From contig CALWBW010000025.1 in the NCBI GenBank assembly GCA_944376195.1, positions 1 to 37,245 of the forward strand: a stretch of DNA of 37,245 bases. Direction: 5' to 3'. Below are positions 33,507 through 37,245 of this stretch, piece after piece. The notes beneath the pieces were generated by a model. It ran no database searches. It worked only from the letters and a program-made list of their open reading frames with translations, and was not told the origin of the DNA. A program made the translations under genes and the position numbers. This stretch comes from an uncultured Clostridia bacterium (lineage in GTDB: Bacteria; Bacillota; Clostridia; Oscillospirales; QAMX01). The first letter of the stretch is position 1; each line of letters begins with the position of its first letter.

Positions 33507-35480
33507 ATGTCGAACATAAAAGGAACCATTGTAAATGTAAAGGATTTTTTAGCGCTTGACGCTGTGAATATTCGAATTACTGGTGCGTCGGAAAGCATTT
33601 TTACGTTAGAAGAAGGGCGCAGCTATGTTATTCCGGATTTTCAGAGAGAAATCCGCTGGACGCCTGAGAATTTAATTGAACTGATGAATGATATTTTTCA
33701 TCAATCCAAATTTCTTGGAAACATTATCTTGACGCGGAGCGAAAGCAAAAGGTACGCTATAATTGATGGACAGCAGCGTACTTCTCTGTTGAGAATGTTA
33801 ATTCGATATGTAGTTGCCAATTATGGAGATGAACTACCCGAGCCTCCTGCATTGTGTAAAATCGATAACGAAGCCTTTACGGAATATGAAAAATTTCAGA
33901 ACAATAATTTTTCGTTGGATGGCCTTTCTGCAGAGGATGCGCATAATATTCAAACTGGTGACCAGTACAGGCAGTCAGATCGATATCGACTTTTGTGGGA
34001 TACCATAAATAAGTCTGGAATAATTTCCGATGCATCCAAAGCACGAAGTTTTATTACTAACCTGTATCGTTGTCAATTTAATATAATTCTATCTGAAGAA
34101 GATTCTACCAATTACAGCATTGAATACTTTTTGGATGTCAATCTAAAAGGTATCAAGCTGGATGCGGAGGATATTTTTAAAGGTTATCTATTCCATTTGG
34201 ATCCATCGGCAGAAGTGCGTCAAATATGGGTTGCACTAAAACGAAAGTCTCAGGAGTTTAATGCAGCATGCAATAGTGGCAGCAGAACCAAAACGGATTG
34301 CTATCCATTAATGAAAATGCTTGAGCATTTCTTCTACTGCTATCTTTACGATACTGATCGGCACAACGGCATTGTGTTTGGTGAGGACTTCTGTTTGAAA
34401 CAAGAGGTTCAAATTGACAGCACGACACATTATATTGGCGAACACATTTTGAAGGCTATTAATAATAACCTGTATATTCGTAAAATGCTGCAAACTGTCA
34501 TCAATTTTCTGCAAATTGCAATTAATGTGGTGTCTTCCGAAACTCCAAGCACCAATTTTAAGAAATTATTTGAATTATCCGCCCCAAAACAGAAAATGGA
34601 TCATGATGACATAGCGAACTTCCACAGTTTTATGAAAATGATTCTGTTGGATAGAAAAGTGATCGTCGCCAAAGCCGTTATAATAAAATATGCGATAAAT
34701 ACGCTATTATTCACGGGGAGCAGGAATAAGGATGATTACAAAAAACTATATGCCCTGCAAATGTATGTCACTTTGTTTTCGGTTTTCGAAAACAAAAAGG
34801 GTATTGAGCCGGTTGCAAAAATCTTGAAATCTCGTAGTTGGGATGCTGAGGTACGTTCGTCCATAAAGGTTTACTGCAGCAAAACAACAATTACAGAGAG
34901 AAAGCGTGGAGCTGAATTCAAATTTAGCACCAACCCAGACAACGAAGAGCAGCGTTATCATAGCATCATGCTGGCTGCGGTCTATAATTACTTCTCTTTT
35001 TCGAATGGTAAAGTTGGTATTAAAAAGGGCAAAACTGCAGAATTACATAGATTTCTTTCTTCTCCCGAGCTATTTAGCGTGGAGCACTTTGTTGCAAACA
35101 AATCCGGAAAATGCCTTGTTGGGTACGCTAATTCAGATGAAATCTACCAATATGAGTACCCTTCTGAAATCAAAAAGTATAGTTCATCGATCTTCAATTA
35201 CATATTCATTCCAAAGAGTTTGAATGGAAGGCTCGAAAACAGGGTGCTTCAAGAGAAAATAACCGTCATTTCTAAAGAAACGATTGAGTGCGAATACTCA
35301 CGCATGGTAATTGAAGCAGCAGGCCGTGCCTTCGAAGCGCTACCGACCTTGTCTGCTGGAAACGATCGTGAGAATAAGACTTTGATGGACAAATACTATT
35401 CATACGATTTTAAGCAACAGTATGGTAGATTCGTTTCAATAATTCTCAATATGATTTCGGATAGGTTCTGTATTGACTAA
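33507..35480 (+). CDS. DUF262 / HNH-like effector protein (SspE/GmrSD-type) behind dndE
   Basis: 657-aa protein. N-terminal DUF262 (ParB-fold, GmrS-like): VIPDFQREIRW (41-51) and IDGQQRTSLL (86-95), the motif that in SspE senses phosphorothioate and gates a nucleotidase. The middle is helical. Near the C-terminus, EH (His527), FNY (Asn564) and SLNGRLENR (Asn573, Asn578) match the spacing of a DUF1524 HNH nuclease, though the motif is degenerate. Cotranscribed with dndBCDE. I infer a second effector that attacks unmodified DNA or uses the host mark as a self label; a purely nuclease-dead sensor is possible. Confidence 0.82.
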   Translation: MSNIKGTIVNVKDFLALDAVNIRITGASESIFTLEEGRSYVIPDFQREIRWTPENLIELMNDIFHQSKFLGNIILTRSESKRYAIIDGQQRTSLLRMLIRYVVANYGDELPEPPALCKIDNEAFTEYEKFQNNNFSLDGLSAEDAHNIQTGDQYRQSDRYRLLWDTINKSGIISDASKARSFITNLYRCQFNIILSEEDSTNYSIEYFLDVNLKGIKLDAEDIFKGYLFHLDPSAEVRQIWVALKRKSQEFNAACNSGSRTKTDCYPLMKMLEHFFYCYLYDTDRHNGIVFGEDFCLKQEVQIDSTTHYIGEHILKAINNNLYIRKMLQTVINFLQIAINVVSSETPSTNFKKLFELSAPKQKMDHDDIANFHSFMKMILLDRKVIVAKAVIIKYAINTLLFTGSRNKDDYKKLYALQMYVTLFSVFENKKGIEPVAKILKSRSWDAEVRSSIKVYCSKTTITERKRGAEFKFSTNPDNEEQRYHSIMLAAVYNYFSFSNGKVGIKKGKTAELHRFLSSPELFSVEHFVANKSGKCLVGYANSDEIYQYEYPSEIKKYSSSIFNYIFIPKSLNGRLENRVLQEKITVISKETIECEYSRMVIEAAGRAFEALPTLSAGNDRENKTLMDKYYSYDFKQQYGRFVSIILNMISDRFCID

Positions 35481-35491
35481 CCGGTATAATA

Positions 35492-35528
35492 AAAAGCTCC
35501 GGCGGCTAAAGCAGCTGTCGGAGCTTTT
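35492..35528. terminator. Bidirectional terminator between the defence operon and SLOG gene
   Basis: Stem AAAAGCTCCG (35492-35501) / CGGAGCTTTT (35519-35528) with a 17-base loop that can pair further internally; T runs on both strands, serving the convergent DUF262 and SLOG genes. Confidence 0.85.
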
Positions 35529-35529
35529 A

Positions 35530-36018
35530 TCATAGAACAAATACAGTTTGAACACCCTTGCGGGCAGCGTAATCGACGGTGTTCTTCGTACCGCCCTTCT
35601 CGCCGGTGTAGGCCGCGATCAGGAGCGCCGAGCGGTCAACCATCCATTCATTGCGAATTTGGAAGCAGCCACGATGGTAGTGATTGCAGATATACTTTAC
35701 AAGATCTGCAGAGGACAGTACTGCATAGTAGCGGCGTTTCCAGTCGTTATCCCAGCCGCGCTCAAATCCTTCGTAAGGAACAGCAGCGACAAGGTGAATC
35801 GGGTGTCCCTCCGCTTTTAAGCGCAGGACAATTTCAGCAGCCCAGATATCCACTCCCCACGCCATGCCGGAGATGAATGTAACAAATCCATCGTCGATGG
35901 CTTCGCGTATTTTCTCTTCCAGCGCAGTGATCACGACAGATTCGGGCTGGTGTAGCTTATGAGGCCGATGACCGGTGAAACATGCGCGATGCTGCCGCAA
36001 TTCAGATTCTGTAGCCAC
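35530..36018 (-). CDS. SLOG/DUF1273-fold protein
   Basis: 162-aa protein with a Rossmann-like SLOG fold (YpsA/DprA relatives). CFTGHRPHKL near residue 13 and FISGMAWGVDIWAAEI near 48 are family hallmarks, and CNHYHRGCFQIRNEWMVDRS near 110-129 the second conserved block. SLOG proteins are thought to bind nucleotide-like signals; several are parts of phage-defence effectors. GTG start with GGAGGAG site. Divergent from an XRE regulator with overlapping control region. Also common on mobile elements of Clostridia, so it may be a cargo gene unrelated to Dnd. Confidence 0.82.
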   Translation of the reverse strand: MATESELRQHRACFTGHRPHKLHQPESVVITALEEKIREAIDDGFVTFISGMAWGVDIWAAEIVLRLKAEGHPIHLVAAVPYEGFERGWDNDWKRRYYAVLSSADLVKYICNHYHRGCFQIRNEWMVDRSALLIAAYTGEKGGTKNTVDYAARKGVQTVFVL

Positions 36019-36098
36019 GGTATTTTCACTCCTCCAAGAAACAGGAATAGAATATCACCAAAACTTGTAATAAGACTTCCACCTCTTCGCTATAACTG

Positions 36099-36108
36099 TA
36101 TCACCATT
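36099..36108 (+). promoter_or_regulatory. TATCACCATT operator candidate, copy 2, in the XRE promoter
   Basis: Lies in the spacer of a promoter whose -10 is TATAAT (36117-36122) and -35 is weak. In the wider form TATAACTGTATCACCATT it resembles copy 1. Position suits autorepression by the XRE protein and shared control of the divergent SLOG gene. Confidence 0.55.
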
Positions 36109-36146
36109 GATGGGGATATAATATAGTATAGAAATGAGGTGGTTTT

Positions 36147-36449
36147 GTGGACATTACGAAAAGGCTCATAGAGCTGCAGCAGCGTTATGGCTGGACGGAT
36201 TACAAAATCGCCAAAGAAGCTGGACTCTCACCTAATACGGTTTCAAATATATATCGCAGAGGCAACACGCCCAGCATGGTGACGCTGGAAGCAATCTGCA
36301 AAGCATTTAATATTACAATGGCACAGTTCTTCGCAGAAGATGACATGGTTGAACTTACCCCGGAACTGCGGGAACTATTCGACAGGTGGACTGCTCTGAC
36401 CGATGAGCAGAAGGCAGCAATTTGGCAGATTATCAAAACATACGAATAA
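36147..36449 (+). CDS. XRE-family helix-turn-helix repressor
   Basis: 100-aa regulator. Helix-turn-helix in residues about 15-45 (DYKIAKEAGLSPNTVSNIYRR), followed by PSMVTLEAICKAFNITMAQFF, the typical end of an HTH_3 domain, and a helical C-terminus (LTDEQKAAIWQIIKTYE). GTG start behind GAGGTGG. It has an operator candidate in its own promoter and is followed by a terminator, so it stands alone. Likely the regulator of the repeated TATCACCATT element; the assignment is inferred. Confidence 0.9.
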   Translation: MDITKRLIELQQRYGWTDYKIAKEAGLSPNTVSNIYRRGNTPSMVTLEAICKAFNITMAQFFAEDDMVELTPELRELFDRWTALTDEQKAAIWQIIKTYE

Positions 36450-36460
36450 TGCAAACACAA

Positions 36461-36486
36461 ATAAGGGCTTCGGCCCTTATTTTTTT
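36461..36486 (+). terminator. Terminator of the XRE gene
   Basis: Stem ATAAGGGC / GCCCTTAT with a TTCG tetraloop and six T, 11 bases after the stop codon. Confidence 0.95.
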
Positions 36487-36504
36487 GCCCCCACTATCGC
36501 AAGA

Positions 36505-36514
36505 AATGGTGATA
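36505..36514 (-). promoter_or_regulatory. TATCACCATT operator candidate, copy 3, upstream of the recombinase
   Basis: Exact copy on the minus strand; a shorter AATGGTG copy follows at 36534-36540, just before a TATAAT box (36544-36549). The pair could repress the promoter of the recombinase remnant. Confidence 0.5.
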
Positions 36515-36580
36515 TAGCATAACCACATTATACAATGGTGCGCTATAATATACAAGCGCCGTCTCCAAAAAAGCTCGTGA

Positions 36581-36608
36581 GGCTGCCAGAAAATATTTTC
36601 TGGCAGCC
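36581..36608. repeat. Perfect 28-bp palindrome GGCTGCCAGAAAAT + complement
   Basis: Uninterrupted inverted repeat (14+14), 15 bases before the recombinase ribosome binding site. It is followed by TTATTT, so may be an attenuator or a DNA-binding site for the recombinase gene's control. Confidence 0.7.
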
Positions 36609-36638
36609 TTATTTATGGGCTGGAAGGAGGTGATACGG

Positions 36639-36926
36639 ATGAAAAAAGTTCAAATTGACCCTGCAACTCAACGAAGGCCAACATCCCGAAAGCAGAACCG
36701 ATCGGCAAAAATCAAAGAACAACTCACGCAACAGGTGGAGGTACAAGTCATACCGGCCGAGACCGATGTGGAAGGATACGAAAGACCGAAGCCCCGCGTG
36801 GGTGCATACTGTCGCGTCAGCACTGACATGAATGTCCCCGGCACCATGCGGAGCAATCTGCATGGTCCTTCTTTAAGGTGTACAAAATCGTGCGCCTTTC
36901 TCTTGGACGGCGAAAACTTGTGCTGA
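36639..36926 (+). pseudogene. Serine recombinase remnant, broken after the catalytic motif
   Basis: The frame opens at ATG 36639 behind GGAAGGAGGTGAT. After a 55-residue basic/polar leader comes RVGAYCRVSTD with nucleophile Ser61 (36819-36821), the start of a large serine recombinase resolvase domain. From about 36828 the text no longer resembles a recombinase and a stop follows at 36926. The remaining 400 or more residues of a normal enzyme are missing, so the gene is a fragment fused to unrelated DNA that leads into lexA. A programmed frameshift is not indicated; no other frame continues the domain. Confidence 0.8.
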
Positions 36927-36931
36927 CCCCC

Positions 36932-36960
36932 TTGACCAGTGACGGTGTCGTGAGTATAAT
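36932..36960 (+). promoter_or_regulatory. Promoter of the lexA-type gene
   Basis: TTGACC (36932-36937), 17-bp spacer, TATAAT (36955-36960): a near-consensus vegetative promoter, 53 bases before the start codon. Confidence 0.88.
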
Positions 36961-36974
36961 AAAAGCTGTAAATG

Positions 36975-36986
36975 GAACATTTGTTC
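36975..36986. promoter_or_regulatory. LexA (SOS) box
   Basis: GAAC-ATTT-GTTC is a perfect match to the Gram-positive GAAC-N4-GTTC consensus, placed 14 bases after the -10 and before the AAGGAGG site, implying autorepression by LexA. Confidence 0.85.
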
Positions 36987-37012
36987 AAGATAGCCCCAAA
37001 GGAGGCAAGCAT

Positions 37013-37245
37013 ATGCGTACAAAGAATCCCGAGACTTTCAAAGCGATTGAGGAATTCGTAAATGAGTACACCGAGAAACACGGTGTATCACCCACGGTGC
37101 GTGAGATCCACGCAGGCATCGGCTTGGCAGTCGGTACCGTTTCCCGCTACCTGTCCTTCATGCGGGAAAATGGAATGATCGACTATAATGGTTGTCGCAA
37201 CATTACCACTCGTGAGGCGAAAATCACCAAGCGCGAAACCACCAG
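37013..37245 (+). CDS. lexA: LexA-type SOS repressor, N-terminal part only
   Basis: Starts at ATG 37013 behind AAAGGAGGCAAGC; about 77 codons before the window ends. The visible protein is the LexA winged-helix domain: IEEFVNEYTEKHGVSPTVREI, then LAVGTVSRYLSFMRENGMI, a recognition helix and wing. The protease domain (Ser/Lys dyad, Ala-Gly cleavage site) lies beyond the window, so host LexA versus mobile-element LexA cannot be separated. The SOS box upstream supports LexA. Confidence 0.85.
   Translation, partial: MRTKNPETFKAIEEFVNEYTEKHGVSPTVREIHAGIGLAVGTVSRYLSFMRENGMIDYNGCRNITTREAKITKRETT

Noticed and set aside
36828..37012. Frameshifted continuation of the recombinase
   Set aside because: None of the three plus-strand frames resembles the rest of a serine recombinase; the region instead forms the lexA leader.
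22424..37245. CRISPR array or direct attachment repeats in the island
   Set aside because: No regularly spaced repeats, and no second copy of the tRNA-Ser 3' end, were seen by eye.

Overview
The window looks like a chromosome segment of a Gram-positive anaerobic gut-type Firmicute (class Clostridia, probably Oscillospirales/Ruminococcaceae). The reasons are strong AGGAGG-type ribosome binding sites, TTGACA-17-TATAAT promoters, a short-form HisG with HisZ, a GAAC-N4-GTTC LexA box and a two-subunit class I fumarase. The genus cannot be fixed from sequence alone. Two sequence regimes are visible: bases 1 to about 22,420 are G+C-rich at third codon positions (core metabolism), while about 22,500 to 37,245 is clearly more A+T-rich (an accessory island starting right after a tRNA-Ser gene).

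Bases 1-11,600, minus strand: a purine operon purE-purC-purF (purF runs off the left edge) preceded by a ZTP (pfl) riboswitch with an overlapping intrinsic terminator, and a complete histidine operon hisZ-G-D-C-B-H-A-F-IE whose last two genes are the alpha and beta subunits of a class I fumarase, joined by a start/stop overlap.

Bases 11,700-22,420: a glyoxalase-fold protein, an Entner-Doudoroff-type pair (KDPG/KHG aldolase and KDG kinase), a serine hydrolase of the beta-lactamase family, then on the minus strand a sugar-type ABC importer (lipoprotein, ATPase, two permeases) with a co-directional esterase, an ABC exporter, and on the plus strand tRNA-Ser(GGA).

Bases 22,420-37,245: a defence island. 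A WYL-domain regulator heads an operon of a PLD-nuclease/DEAD-box helicase fusion, a 57-aa protein, a DndD-like SMC/ABC ATPase and an unrecognised acidic 171-aa protein. A second promoter, overlapped by a perfect 20-2-20 palindrome, drives dndB-dndC-dndD-dndE (DNA phosphorothioate modification) and a DUF262 protein with a C-terminal HNH-like motif, resembling the SspE effector. dndA is not present. So one modification operon is flanked by two different putative restriction/effector modules. Beyond a bidirectional terminator lie a SLOG-fold protein and a divergent XRE repressor, then a serine recombinase that breaks off just after its catalytic motif, then a lexA-type gene with a near-ideal promoter and SOS box that runs off the right edge. 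A TATCACCATT element recurs at the WYL promoter, in the SLOG/XRE intergenic region and upstream of the recombinase remnant, suggesting common control of the island.
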